A DNA stretch of 64,000 bases from Cohnella luojiensis (lineage in GTDB: Bacteria > Bacillota > Bacilli > Paenibacillales > Paenibacillaceae): positions 62,001 through 126,000 of the forward strand of contig NZ_SOMN01000004.1 in the NCBI RefSeq assembly GCF_004564235.1, given 5' to 3'. Shown here piece after piece: positions 16,952 through 25,100 of the stretch. The translations under genes were made by a program, and so were the position numbers. Each line of letters opens with the position of its first letter. Position 1 is the stretch's first letter. The notes beneath the pieces were generated by a model that saw only the letters and a program-made list of their open reading frames with translations, did no database searches and had not been told where the DNA came from.

Positions 16952-17740
16952 TTATCTGCTTGCTCCGCCGCCTCCGGAAGAACCGCCGCCGCCTCTGCCG
17001 CCGCCGCGGAAACCTCCTCCTCCCGAGCCGCCCCTTCTTCCAAGCAAATTGATTATGGAGAAGGTAATCATGCCGCCCGTAAACTTGAAATCAAGGAAGA
17101 TAAGAAAAGCGACGCCCAGCCCCAGCAGCACCTTTATATAGCCTGGCATGCCGGCGAAAAAACCGCCGCCGCTATTCCCGTCAAGAGGAGGCATGCCTTC
17201 CTCCGCGATTCCCGACGCATCCAAGCCGTATTCCGCTGCGACCTCGTTCACGATCGCGCTTTGTGTTTGGGAAAACGCGAGATCAAGCTGGCCTGCGTCC
17301 CTGTTCGGGACGAAATATTGATCCAAGATGGCCCCGGCTTTACCGTCCGTTATGCGCCCCTCGAGCCCATAACCAACCTCGATTCGCACATGCCGGTCGG
17401 ATGCAGAGTATAGCAACAGTACGCCATCGTTCCGTTCCTTGTCGCCGAGCCCCAGCTCCCGGAATTTCGAAACGGCGAAATCCTCGAGAGTTCGATCGTT
17501 CAACGAACTTACCGTGACTACGCCAACCTGTGCCGTTCCGGTTTTGTCATGAAGCCATAGGGCACGGCCGTAAAGCGCCGCTTTCGTCTGCGCGGAGATG
17601 ACGTTGGCTTCATCCTGAACGTAAACGCCGTAGCGGGTATCTCCCTGTGCCAATGCGTTTCCTGCAGTTATAGGCAGGATCATGAGAAACAGGGCCGCGA
17701 GCAGGACCATCCATCTAGCGTTCAACCTTAGCCTTGCCAT
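16952..17740 (-). CDS. TPM-domain (YgcG-like) membrane protein
   Basis: A 262-aa protein with a signal peptide (MVLLAALFLMILPITAGNALA), an extracytoplasmic TPM domain (VYVQDEANVISAQTK, VGVVTVSSLNDRTLEDFAV, RNDGVLLLYSASDRHVRIEV, GYGLEGRITDGKAG), one transmembrane helix (VLLGLGVAFLIFLDF) and a Gly/Arg/Ser-rich tail rich in GGGG runs. It follows the LemA gene by two bases. LemA/TPM pairs are widespread and linked to envelope stress or membrane-protein quality; no precise reaction is established. The tail is low complexity and may be cytoplasmic. Confidence 0.88.
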   Translation of the reverse strand: MARLRLNARWMVLLAALFLMILPITAGNALAQGDTRYGVYVQDEANVISAQTKAALYGRALWLHDKTGTAQVGVVTVSSLNDRTLEDFAVSKFRELGLGDKERNDGVLLLYSASDRHVRIEVGYGLEGRITDGKAGAILDQYFVPNRDAGQLDLAFSQTQSAIVNEVAAEYGLDASGIAEEGMPPLDGNSGGGFFAGMPGYIKVLLGLGVAFLIFLDFKFTGGMITFSIINLLGRRGGSGGGGFRGGGRGGGGSSGGGGASR

Positions 17741-17742
17741 GA

Positions 17743-18306
17743 TCAGAACTGTACGTCAGGCACGGTTTCCGCGCCCGGTGCCGCTTTGAAGAGGTCCTTC
17801 TTCTCGAAACCGAACATGGACGCGTAGATCGCGGCCGGAAACTTTTTGATTCTTGTATTATAGTTCGTTACGGAGTTGTTGTAGTCTTGGCGCGCGACCG
17901 CGATTCGGTTCTCCGTTCCGGAAAGCTCATCCATTAGCCGAGTAAATTGCGCGTCCGCCTTAAGATTCGGATAATTCTCGACGATAACCAGCAATCTGTT
18001 AAGCGCACCCTCCAGTTCGGCGTTCGCGTCCGCTTTTTCCGCAGTCGTACCCGCGCCGGCCAACTTGCTTCGTGCGTCCGCGATCGATTGGAATACCTCT
18101 TTCTCGTGAGCCGCGTATCCCTTGACCGTTTTGACCAGATTGGGGATCACGTCCTCGCGTCGCTGAAGCTGCGTGTCGATCTGCGCCGCCTTATTGTCCA
18201 CTGCCGTTTCCGACGACACTAAAGCGTTATAGGATCCTACGGCCGAGAAAATCACGATCAATACGATCGCGCCGACCACTAGCCATGTAATCATTGAACG
18301 TTTCAT
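17743..18306 (-). CDS. lemA: LemA family protein
   Basis: A 187-aa protein with an N-terminal membrane anchor (MITWLVVGAIVLIVIFSAVG) and an alpha-helical LemA domain carrying the hallmark regions YNALVSSETAVDNKAAQIDT, QRREDVIPNLVKTVKGYA, ENYPNLKADAQFTRLMDELS and GTENRIAVARQDYN. It is the first gene of a two-gene operon with the TPM protein. The family is thought to act in the envelope, but its molecular role is unsettled. Confidence 0.93.
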   Translation of the reverse strand: MKRSMITWLVVGAIVLIVIFSAVGSYNALVSSETAVDNKAAQIDTQLQRREDVIPNLVKTVKGYAAHEKEVFQSIADARSKLAGAGTTAEKADANAELEGALNRLLVIVENYPNLKADAQFTRLMDELSGTENRIAVARQDYNNSVTNYNTRIKKFPAAIYASMFGFEKKDLFKAAPGAETVPDVQF

Positions 18307-18375
18307 ACTCTTTCCTCCATCATTGCTTCGGCTTCATAATCTACTGAGTTCATTATCCTATTATGCCCAATTGAA

Positions 18376-18945
18376 TCAGGTTGCGGTGCCGTAACCATCG
18401 CATATCAACTCAAGTCTTCCCGTTTCGGGATGCATGATGAAGCCATGTACGGGAATGAAGGACGGAACAAGCGGATGTTTGCGGATCATCTCGATGCTAT
18501 GCCGAACGCCGTCTTCCGGACAATCGAAGCCCTTCAAGAAACGATCCATGCGGATGCCCGAGTTCTCCAGGGTGGAGATCACCTCGTCCGATATCCCGTT
18601 TTTCTTGAACTTTTCCACCAACGACGCCGAATCGAGCTGAGTCATTCCGCAGCCGTGATGCCCGATAACGAGCACCTCCTGCACGCCCATCTCGTGTATG
18701 CTGATCAGAATGCTCCGCATGGCGCTGCCGAACGGCTGAGTCAAGATCGCGCCTGCGTTTTTGATGATTTTGGCATCCCCGTTTCGCAAGTTTAGCGCTT
18801 TGGGCAGAAGCTCTACCAGACGTGTATCCATGCAAGTTAAGATGGCGACCTTCTTCTCCGGAAACCTGTCCGTTAAATATTTCTCGTATTTTCTCTGCTC
18901 TACGAATTGTTGATTATACTCCAGAATGTCGCTAACGATAGACAA
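18376..18945 (-). CDS. Beta-class carbonic anhydrase
   Basis: A 189-aa zinc enzyme that interconverts carbon dioxide and bicarbonate. Zinc ligands are visible as Cys in AILTCMDTRLVE and the His and Cys of GHHGCGM; the Asp-Arg dyad of CMDTR is intact. TTG at 18945 with AGGTGG nine bases upstream gives the usual family length; the frame is open to 18990 but there is no ribosome-binding site there. The protein ends with a family-typical segment (VHGFIMHPETGRLELI). It is a single gene between lemA/TPM and the LD-carboxypeptidase gene. Confidence 0.9.
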   Translation of the reverse strand: MSIVSDILEYNQQFVEQRKYEKYLTDRFPEKKVAILTCMDTRLVELLPKALNLRNGDAKIIKNAGAILTQPFGSAMRSILISIHEMGVQEVLVIGHHGCGMTQLDSASLVEKFKKNGISDEVISTLENSGIRMDRFLKGFDCPEDGVRHSIEMIRKHPLVPSFIPVHGFIMHPETGRLELICDGYGTAT

Positions 18946-19064
18946 TATCCATTCCCACCTTCCATTTTTCCAATACTGCAACGCAATCAAAAGAGACCGC
19001 GTGTTGTCTCCTCAAGTGTAAATCATTTAATTGGATTTTCAAAATAACATGGCATACGCACACG

Positions 19065-19988
19065 TCAATATCGTACCGCCGGTTCAAGTAACGCAATCGT
19101 TCCGTTAGCGGCGTTCAAATTCGCGAGAGCGCCGATAGGTATGGCCGCTTTGTACAAACCGTGTCCCGAGGCAAGATTGGTGATCAACGGTTTACCCAGC
19201 GGCACGATGAAGTCGTCGATGAGATCGTCGTAAGTTTGACCGTAAGCTTCCGTGCATCCGGTGCATTCGCCCATGATGATTCCTCGGCAATCCCTGAATT
19301 TACCCGCGAGCTTCAGTTGCTCCACGTATCGATACACGGTATTCACCGGCTCATGGACTTCCTCGAGAAATAGGACTTTCCCTCTCGTATCGATTTCGAA
19401 CGGCGTTCCTAGCGAACCTACTAACGAAGTCAGGTTTCCGCCGACGATCGGTCCGCTTACGATGCCCGGTACTCGGCCTATAAGCGGTTTTCCAGGCGGA
19501 TTGTTGATGCTTCGAGGAACGATAATGGAAGAAGTCGCGTTAAAAAACCGTTCGAAGTTATAGGGAGGCGTCTCCGGTTTGAAATCAATAAGCAAGAGGC
19601 TGTGAAGGGTGACGATGTCCGAGAATTGCGCGAGAACGTTCAACAACACGGTGATATCGCTGTACCCGCTTATAATCTTGGGGTTCCGGCGAATATAATC
19701 GTAATCCAAATAAGGCAATATCCCTGCAACGCCTACTCCTCCGCGCGAAGGCAAGATCAGCCTTACGTTCGGATTCGCGAACATGGCCATTAAATCCTTC
19801 GCCCGCTCTTGATCGGTTCCGGCAAGATATCCGTTCTCCGCATACACGTAACGTCCCAATATCACGTTAAGCCCCATCGATCTTAAATACGCAACCCGCG
19901 CATTGATCGTTTCGGCCGCAAGAGGGCTGCCTAGCGTTACGATTCCGACCGTGTCGCCTTGCTGCAGTGCCAACGGTTTACTGGCCAT
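19065..19988 (-). CDS. LD-carboxypeptidase, peptidase family S66
   Basis: A 307-aa serine peptidase related to LdcA and MccF, which trim the terminal D-amino acid from peptidoglycan tetrapeptides or cleave microcin-type amide bonds. The N-terminal GDTVGIVTLGSPL, the PSRGGVGVAGILPYLDYD region and the nucleophile Ser in ISGYSDITVL are conserved; GPIVGGNLTSLVGSLGTP and the C-terminal ASGHGLYKAAIPIG supply the Glu/His side of the triad. No signal peptide, so it acts in the cytoplasm on recycled wall peptides. MccF-like self-immunity is an alternative. Confidence 0.9.
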   Translation of the reverse strand: MASKPLALQQGDTVGIVTLGSPLAAETINARVAYLRSMGLNVILGRYVYAENGYLAGTDQERAKDLMAMFANPNVRLILPSRGGVGVAGILPYLDYDYIRRNPKIISGYSDITVLLNVLAQFSDIVTLHSLLLIDFKPETPPYNFERFFNATSSIIVPRSINNPPGKPLIGRVPGIVSGPIVGGNLTSLVGSLGTPFEIDTRGKVLFLEEVHEPVNTVYRYVEQLKLAGKFRDCRGIIMGECTGCTEAYGQTYDDLIDDFIVPLGKPLITNLASGHGLYKAAIPIGALANLNAANGTIALLEPAVRY

Positions 19989-20066
19989 CCGAATGCCTCC
20001 CCCCGAAAATGCTCGTTATTGTAATGGTATGAGCACGGAAGAGTGGATAGGCTAACAATATTATAA

Positions 20067-20111
20067 TTTACTTTCTATAGTAAAATTTGTATAGTTACTT
20101 ATACCAAGTAA
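20067..20111. promoter_or_regulatory. Cluster of dyads in the VOC dioxygenase promoter
   Basis: Three inverted repeats lie within 45 bp: TTTACT-N6-AGTAAA (20067-20084), GTATA-N6-TATAC (20089-20104) and TTACTT-N5-AAGTAA (20095-20111). Such AT-rich dyads are typical of MarR/HxlR-type redox and quinone-responsive operators known for catE genes. The regulator is not in this window. Confidence 0.5.
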
Positions 20112-20139
20112 GTAGAAATTCATTAAGGAGGAATTTAAA

Positions 20140-21006
20140 ATGTCCCAATCTATACATGCGGATACCGTCCTAGGTCTGCTTAAACTTAAGGTGAGCGATC
20201 TGGAACGTTCGGTTAAATTCTACAGGGAAGTAGTCGGTTTTCAAGTGCTGAGCCAGGAGGGGCAAATCGCCAGATTAACCGTTGACGGGAAAAACACCTT
20301 CCTCATACTCGAGGAGATCCCGAATGCCGCCGCCGCACCTAGAAGATCAGTTGCAGGATTGTACCACTTCGCCATTCTCGTACCTACCCGAGAACAGCTC
20401 GGGCTATCTTTGCGTAAGCTAATCGAGTCGGGCATCCCTGTCGGACAGGGCGATCATTTGGTAAGCGAGGCTCTTTATATTGCGGATCCGGACCATAACG
20501 GTATCGAGATCTATCGCGATCGCCCTCGATCGGAGTGGAGGAAGGACGTGAAAGGAAATTACGTCATGGCCTCCGACCCCGTCGATATCGAAGGACTCCT
20601 GCAGCTTGCGGGAGATAAACCTTGGACGGGATTATCCGCGGGAACCATTCTCGGGCATATCCATCTGCACGTAAGCGAGCTGCCTAAGTCTAGGGCGTTC
20701 TATTGCGATATTCTCGGATTCGACATGGCAGCGGACGCCTCCGAAATGATGGGCGCTTATTTCATCTCCGCCGGCGGCTACCACCACCATATCGGGATGA
20801 ATATCTGGGCGGGCATCGGAGCGCCCCTACCTCCGGCGAACAGTACTGGACTTGATTTCTACACGATCGTACTGCCTACCGTCGCCGAATTGGAGCTTAC
20901 GCTAGGCAGAATCAAGGATGCCGGAATTTCCTTGATCGAGCAGGAAGGAATCTGGCTCGTGAAAGATCCCTCGGGCATTGAGATCAGACTGACTTCGGCA
21001 GCTTGA
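20140..21006 (+). CDS. catE: VOC-family ring-cleavage dioxygenase (CatE-like)
   Basis: A 288-aa protein of two vicinal-oxygen-chelate domains. Domain 1 (LLKLKVSDLERSVKFYREVV, GLYHFAILVPTREQL, YIADPDHNGIEIYRD) and domain 2 (GHIHLHVSELPKSRAFYCDI, GGYHHHIGMNIW, LVKDPSGIEIRL) together form the extradiol dioxygenase fold; metal ligands would be His of GHIHLHV, His of GGYHHH and the Glu of GIEIRL. It matches the Bacillus CatE type, which opens catechol and hydroquinone rings in quinone defence. RBS AAGGAGG is 10 bases upstream. It is monocistronic, with a strong terminator after it and dyads before it. Confidence 0.87.
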   Translation: MSQSIHADTVLGLLKLKVSDLERSVKFYREVVGFQVLSQEGQIARLTVDGKNTFLILEEIPNAAAAPRRSVAGLYHFAILVPTREQLGLSLRKLIESGIPVGQGDHLVSEALYIADPDHNGIEIYRDRPRSEWRKDVKGNYVMASDPVDIEGLLQLAGDKPWTGLSAGTILGHIHLHVSELPKSRAFYCDILGFDMAADASEMMGAYFISAGGYHHHIGMNIWAGIGAPLPPANSTGLDFYTIVLPTVAELELTLGRIKDAGISLIEQEGIWLVKDPSGIEIRLTSAA

Positions 21007-21021
21007 ATCTATGTCTTAATC

Positions 21022-21078
21022 TAAAAAGACTTGCAGAAACTTCTCTCAACAGTAATGAGAAGTTCAGCAAGTCTTTTT
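21022..21078 (+). terminator. Long-hairpin terminator after the VOC gene
   Basis: AAAAAGACTTGC and GCAAGTCTTTTT pair, with an inner ACTTCTC/GAGAAGT stem and a T run at the end. The A run before it allows use on both strands. Confidence 0.9.
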
Positions 21079-21093
21079 TATAGTTATTCTAAC

Positions 21094-21350
21094 TTATGAA
21101 GCAGCGGAAGGTTCCGCCGTTTCCGTTTCGGTTTCCGTAGTCGGTTTCTCGCCGCCGAAGCCCCGATCCTTACCTCCGCCATGATGACGGAATTCGCCGA
21201 AACCATTGCCATTGACGATTTTCTCGGCCATAACGGCAACCCTCCGCCAGATGCTTGTCCGCTTGCTCTTGAGTCAGCTTGCCGTCTTTCACGGCTTGGT
21301 CGATGCTGCTCTCTGAACGTTTGCTGAATGTTATTCCCGAACCCTGGAAA
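21094..21350 (-). pseudogene. Frameshifted remnant of a small repeat-type secreted protein (YckD/DUF2680-like)
   Basis: Two open pieces in different frames join into one degraded gene. The upstream piece reads IDQAVKDGKLTQEQADKHLAEG, a DGKLTQEQADK motif typical of YckD/DUF2680-type proteins; the downstream piece, in another frame, reads AEKIVNGNGFGEFRHHGG and ends in a Glu/Thr-rich tail with stop at 21094. No signal peptide region and no intact start remain. The family assignment rests on one motif and is tentative. Confidence 0.5.
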
Positions 21351-21388
21351 ATCTATAAAGCGTCCATTTCTTCAAGGTGGTGAGTTAG

Positions 21389-21511
21389 ATGGCAGTAACA
21401 TTCCCAGAAATAAAACCAGCAAGACAGCCGCAACGATGCGTAGATTGTTACTGGGGAAGTTGGAACGGAAACCGACAGTTTTGTTCAAAACCTAAGTGCA
21501 TTAAAAGATGA
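21389..21511 (+). CDS. Small Cys-motif protein, 40 aa
   Basis: ATG at 21389 is preceded by AAGGTGG with a 7-base spacer. The product contains CVDCYWGSWNGNRQFCSKPK followed by C, that is Cys-X2-Cys-X12-Cys-X4-Cys, a possible small zinc knuckle. I do not recognise the family. It lies 90 bp upstream of the DUF3231 gene and could be co-transcribed with it. The clear ribosome site and the spaced cysteines argue that it is real; its role is unknown. Confidence 0.6.
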   Translation: MAVTFPEIKPARQPQRCVDCYWGSWNGNRQFCSKPKCIKR

Positions 21512-21600
21512 TCAATACATATCAAATTGGAACATCGAATAGGCAGCACGTTGGCGGGCACAATACAGTCGATTCAACTATAAAGGAGGAATTTTTTTTC

Positions 21601-22119
21601 GTGGGAATTCTGAGCGGTAATCCGAAAGACGAACCTTTGCACTATGGCGAGATTTTTAATGTATGGAACTTTTCTCTGGCATCCAAAGGCGCTGTCTCCT
21701 GTTATCAGTCCTACCTTAACCATGCCGGCGACAAAGATTTAAAGCAGCTAATTAAAGACTTGATCGATGAGGCGAAGCATGAGGAAAAAGAATGCGATAA
21801 GCTGCTTAACGATAATGGTATTATTCCGGCACCGGCATTACCCGATAAACCGAAAGCAAATTTAGAGGATATCCCCGTTGGAGCAAGATTTAGCGATCCG
21901 GAAATCGCGGCGGCGATATCCATGGATAATTCGATCGGACTTGTTACCTGCAGCCAAGTGATGAGCTCTTCTATACGTGAAGATGTCGCAGCCCTTTTTG
22001 CCAAATACCATATCGCAAAGACAGCATTGGGCGTCCGGTTACTGGAAATGAATAAGGGCAAGGGATGGCTGATCCCACCGCCGTTGCAGATTAAAACACC
22101 CGAGCTGGTAAATGCTTAA
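21601..22119 (+). CDS. DUF3231 family protein (ferritin-like fold)
   Basis: A 172-aa protein. GTG at 21601 is chosen because AAAGGAGG lies 11 bases upstream and the next residues, GILSGNPKDEPLHYGEIFNV, are the standard start of this Bacillales family; an open frame to 21508 only extends it artificially. The sequence is one copy of the DUF3231 helical bundle with MHYGE-like HYGE, YLNHAGDKDLKQLI, DEAKHEEKE, PVGARFSDPEIAA and KGWLIPPPL. The Glu/His pairs in HYGE and KHEEKE fit a four-helix ferritin-like site, but the function of the family is not established; many are sporulation or spore-coat associated. Confidence 0.9.
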   Translation: MGILSGNPKDEPLHYGEIFNVWNFSLASKGAVSCYQSYLNHAGDKDLKQLIKDLIDEAKHEEKECDKLLNDNGIIPAPALPDKPKANLEDIPVGARFSDPEIAAAISMDNSIGLVTCSQVMSSSIREDVAALFAKYHIAKTALGVRLLEMNKGKGWLIPPPLQIKTPELVNA

Positions 22120-22140
22120 GTAATAAAAGGAGACCTACCA

Positions 22141-22290
22141 TTGACCGATAACATTCCAAATGACGAGAACCAGACTTATGATGCACAAGTAGCCGATTTT
22201 GCCGCCGACATGTCCGATGACGATGAAATGCCCGATATTCTTCAAGAGATCGAACAGAACGAAGGGTATCAATCGATTTGCCGAGAATAA
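22141..22290 (+). CDS. Small acidic protein, 49 aa
   Basis: TTG at 22141 has AAGGAG seven bases upstream and lies 21 bp after the DUF3231 stop, so the two are probably one operon. The product is strongly acidic (DFAADMSDDDEMPDILQEIE) and ends GYQSICRE. No membrane segment or known motif. I do not recognise it; its operonic position with DUF3231 suggests a sporulation or stress accessory protein, which is inference only. Confidence 0.65.
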   Translation: MTDNIPNDENQTYDAQVADFAADMSDDDEMPDILQEIEQNEGYQSICRE

Positions 22291-22315
22291 CCACCAGAAA
22301 TAGGAGGATATTCGC

Positions 22316-22465
22316 ATGGTCCAAGAGAAAGCTCAGGAGCCCACGATCGCTCCGGGCATGGATACCCATAACGCCCTTGAAGCAGAAGCAACCGAAATAG
22401 AGAAGGAAAGCGGCGATACTACCGAAGTCACGCATCTCTATCTTGATCGAACACCAGAGGATTAG
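22316..22465 (+). CDS. Small acidic protein, 49 aa
   Basis: ATG at 22316 with TAGGAGG upstream, 25 bp after the previous small gene. The product is acidic and hydrophilic (LEAEATEIEKESGDTTEVTH) and ends LYLDRTPED; its stop codon TAG is in the loop of the terminator that follows. It has no recognisable domain. Equal length (49 aa) to its neighbour is noted but the sequences are not similar. Confidence 0.65.
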   Translation: MVQEKAQEPTIAPGMDTHNALEAEATEIEKESGDTTEVTHLYLDRTPED

Positions 22466-22482
22466 TCCTCTGGTGTTTTTTA
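22451..22482 (+). terminator. Terminator overlapping the end of the small-protein operon
   Basis: ACACCAGAGGA-TTAG-TCCTCTGGTGT is a perfect 11-bp stem with a tetraloop formed by the stop codon region, followed by six T. It ends the DUF3231 operon. Confidence 0.93.
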
Positions 22483-22573
22483 GTTTAAATCTTAAGAAAT
22501 TCTTCAGAAGTTATTTCCAAATAATTAATGAATGAGCCATTATAATGATGGTTAGAAGAACGGAGGAGTACCC

Positions 22574-23290
22574 ATGATCGAAATGATTCAAGTGAACCAT
22601 CAATTCGCCATCGGCAAAAAAGGCAAGGAAAGAGTCGTCCCCGTGCTCCACGACATCGATCTGCATGTAAAACAAGGCGAGATCGTCGCCATCGTAGGAC
22701 GGAGCGGCTCAGGCAAATCCACACTGCTTAACCTCATGTCCGGATATATCAGGCCTACTTCCGGGACTATCCGCGTAGCAGATCAAGAAGTAACCTCCTT
22801 GAGCGAAGGGGAGTGGGCGAATTTCCGCTTGGCCCATCTAGGCTTCATGTTCCAGAGCTTCCAGCTCATCCCGAGCATGACCGCCTTCGAGAACGCGGAG
22901 CTGCCTCTCGTTCTTAAAGGAATCGGGGTCACCCAGCGCAAGAAACGCGTCATGGAACTCTTGGAGCAGGTCGGCGTGGCCGAATATGCCGGCCATTACC
23001 CGGGCGAATTGTCCGGCGGACAGCAGCAGCGGGTATCCGTAGCAAGATCGTTGATATTGAATCCGCCCATCGTGCTTGCGGACGAGCCTACCGGAAGCTT
23101 GGACAGCGACAACGAACGCCAATTGCTTTCCCTTATCCAGCATCTGAACCAGGATCGCGGGACGACGTTCGTCCTCATTACGCACGACGAGCAAGTGGCT
23201 TCCATCGCGCATAGAACGGTCTCGCTTAAAGACGGGTACCTATTGAACGCCGATAAGAAAGAAGGAATATTCGCGCATGAAATTCACTGA
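22574..23290 (+). CDS. ABC transporter ATP-binding protein, MacB/LolD type
   Basis: A 238-aa ATPase partnered with an FtsX-type permease. Walker A is GRSGSGKST near residue 45, the Q-loop region GFMFQSFQLIPSMTAFENAE is typical of the MacB/LolD/YknY group, the signature is LSGGQQQRVSVARSL, Walker B VLADEPTGSLD and the switch His LITHDEQ. RBS CGGAGGAG precedes ATG. The stop overlaps the start of the permease gene by 14 bases. This group drives mechanotransmission for lipoprotein or peptide export rather than import. Confidence 0.93.
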   Translation: MIEMIQVNHQFAIGKKGKERVVPVLHDIDLHVKQGEIVAIVGRSGSGKSTLLNLMSGYIRPTSGTIRVADQEVTSLSEGEWANFRLAHLGFMFQSFQLIPSMTAFENAELPLVLKGIGVTQRKKRVMELLEQVGVAEYAGHYPGELSGGQQQRVSVARSLILNPPIVLADEPTGSLDSDNERQLLSLIQHLNQDRGTTFVLITHDEQVASIAHRTVSLKDGYLLNADKKEGIFAHEIH

Positions 23291-24638
23291 CCAATTCCGA
23301 TTCGTCCGGCAGAACATGAAGAAGAATAAAACCCGGCTTTTCATGACGGTATTAGCAACGGCAATGGGATGTACGTTCCTTATCGTCCTGGCTTCCGTCG
23401 GATTCGGATTGCAGAAGAGTATCGTGGACCAAATGGTGGTAGACCGAATGGTTACGGCTATCGATATATACGGCATAGAATCGGAGAACGAGGTTGATCG
23501 GGTCATCGGCGCGAAGAACATCGAGTACCTGCGCTCTGTCGACCATGTCAAAGCGGTCACTTACCGCAACTACGTACAGCAGCCGCTAAATCCTACAGTT
23601 GATGGAGCAGCGGCTAGTAGTAACGGAACCGTTAATGTCGATTTCGATGCCGAAACCAAAGCCGGATTCGGGTTAAGCTCGGGACGTCTTCCGCAGAAGC
23701 CGGATGAGGTAGTCATCGGTTTCAACATTCGCGAGACGCGCGAAGGCGCGAGCGAAGGAGAAGGAAACAAACCGAAGGCCGATACACCTCCAGCGAAAGA
23801 GTGGCTGGGCAAAGTCATGAGCCTGCAGGTTCGTCAGCTTGCGGAAGACGGCACCGAACAGACTGCGACGATACCGGTTACGATTGTCGGAATTAGCGAA
23901 AAGCCGAGCCGAGAATGGGAAACGGATACCTTTGTCTATATCGGCAACGAAATCTTGACCCGGATAGAGAGCTTCACCCAAACTCAGTGGGGAGCCATGC
24001 TCCTACCCGCGGACAAAGACAATCCCGATTCCGCAAATGGCAATCAACCTCTTGGACTCCAGGACCCGCGCCAATACAATTCCGTTCAAGCCATTGCCGA
24101 CGGCGCCAACCACGTGAAGGGCATTGCCGAGGAAATACGCGAGAAAGGCTACTACAGCCACTCCATCGCGAACGAGCTGAAGCAGGTTAACCTGGTCTTC
24201 CTTATTATGAAAATCGGGCTAGGATTCGTCGGTACCATTGCGGTACTAATCGCTTCCATCGGCATTTTCAACACGATGACGATGGCCGTTACGGAACGCG
24301 CCCAGGATATCGGCATCATGAAGGCTATCGGAGCCCACCCTTCCACGATTCGGCGCATTTTCCTGCTGGAAAGCAGCATGATCGGATTGCTCGGCGCAAT
24401 CATCGGTACCGCCGTCGCATACGTCATCTCTATTGCCGTCAATATCGGGCTTCCGCTAGTCATCGAAGGTTTCATGGAAGAGAGGGTTCCCGAAGATTTC
24501 ATTTTCTCCTTGATCCCGCCTTACTTGGCCGCAATCGCATTCCTGATCTCCCTTGGCGTTGCTTTGCTGTCCGGATCACGCCCGGCTAAACGGGCTACGC
24601 GCATCGATGTCCTTCGCGCGCTGAGAAGGGACATTTAA
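23277..24638 (+). CDS. FtsX/MacB-type ABC permease
   Basis: A 453-aa membrane protein. TM1 (RLFMTVLATAMGCTFLIVLA) near residue 20 is followed by a large extracytoplasmic MacB-PCD-like domain of about 250 aa and three C-terminal helices (FLIMKIGLGFVGTIAVLIAS, SMIGLLGAIIGTAVAYVI, YLAAIAFLISLGVALLSG). The coupling segment TERAQDIGIMKAIGAHPSTI is the FtsX signature. It overlaps the ATPase gene and is followed six bases later by a small membrane-anchored protein gene. Likely an efflux or envelope-stress complex; the substrate is unknown. Confidence 0.92.
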   Translation: MKFTDQFRFVRQNMKKNKTRLFMTVLATAMGCTFLIVLASVGFGLQKSIVDQMVVDRMVTAIDIYGIESENEVDRVIGAKNIEYLRSVDHVKAVTYRNYVQQPLNPTVDGAAASSNGTVNVDFDAETKAGFGLSSGRLPQKPDEVVIGFNIRETREGASEGEGNKPKADTPPAKEWLGKVMSLQVRQLAEDGTEQTATIPVTIVGISEKPSREWETDTFVYIGNEILTRIESFTQTQWGAMLLPADKDNPDSANGNQPLGLQDPRQYNSVQAIADGANHVKGIAEEIREKGYYSHSIANELKQVNLVFLIMKIGLGFVGTIAVLIASIGIFNTMTMAVTERAQDIGIMKAIGAHPSTIRRIFLLESSMIGLLGAIIGTAVAYVISIAVNIGLPLVIEGFMEERVPEDFIFSLIPPYLAAIAFLISLGVALLSGSRPAKRATRIDVLRALRRDI

Positions 24639-24644
24639 ACGGTC

Positions 24645-25043
24645 ATGAGAATCTCTCGTAGATATTGGCTATCCGTCGCTTTATTGATCGTGCTGCTTAT
24701 TTTTTTCTACCAATGGGTGAAGAACTTAACGGAAATTTATCCTGCAGGGCGGTTCTCCGTCACGATAAGCAACAAGTCGGACTATGATCTCGTGAGCGTG
24801 GAAACAGGGATCGTATCGGGAGCTTCCAAAGATCTATACGATAAGAAGATCAACGCCGGCGCGAAAGCGAAAATCAAACCCGAGCTGCGGTTAACCGGAG
24901 AAGGCGCCATCTACCTCAAATATACCGATTCCAGAGGGGATACTAAGGAAGCCGTCGTTTGCGGATATACGGAATCGCTATCCGGACGTTCGATGGTAAC
25001 CGTCTACAATGATCGGGTAGACGTTGAGCAAAATTGCATGTGA
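24645..25043 (+). CDS. Membrane-anchored hypothetical protein in the ABC operon
   Basis: A 132-aa protein with one N-terminal helix (WLSVALLIVLLIFFYQWV) and an extracellular beta-rich part (GRFSVTISNKSDYDLVSVET). It begins six bases after the FtsX-type permease stop, so it belongs to that operon, and two Cys (AVVCGY and the penultimate EQNC) could form a disulfide. I do not recognise the family. An accessory subunit of the MacB-like transporter is plausible but unproven. Confidence 0.8.
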   Translation: MRISRRYWLSVALLIVLLIFFYQWVKNLTEIYPAGRFSVTISNKSDYDLVSVETGIVSGASKDLYDKKINAGAKAKIKPELRLTGEGAIYLKYTDSRGDTKEAVVCGYTESLSGRSMVTVYNDRVDVEQNCM

Positions 25044-25051
25044 CCGGAACG

Positions 25052-25093
25052 AAAAACCCTGCAGACTGCCATTTGGCAACCTACAGGGTTTTT
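25052..25093. terminator. Bidirectional terminator
   Basis: AAAAACCCTG and CAGGGTTTTT pair around an inner GCC/GGC stem; T runs on both strands serve the convergent ABC operon and MFS gene. Confidence 0.88.
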
Positions 25094-25100
25094 CGAATTA

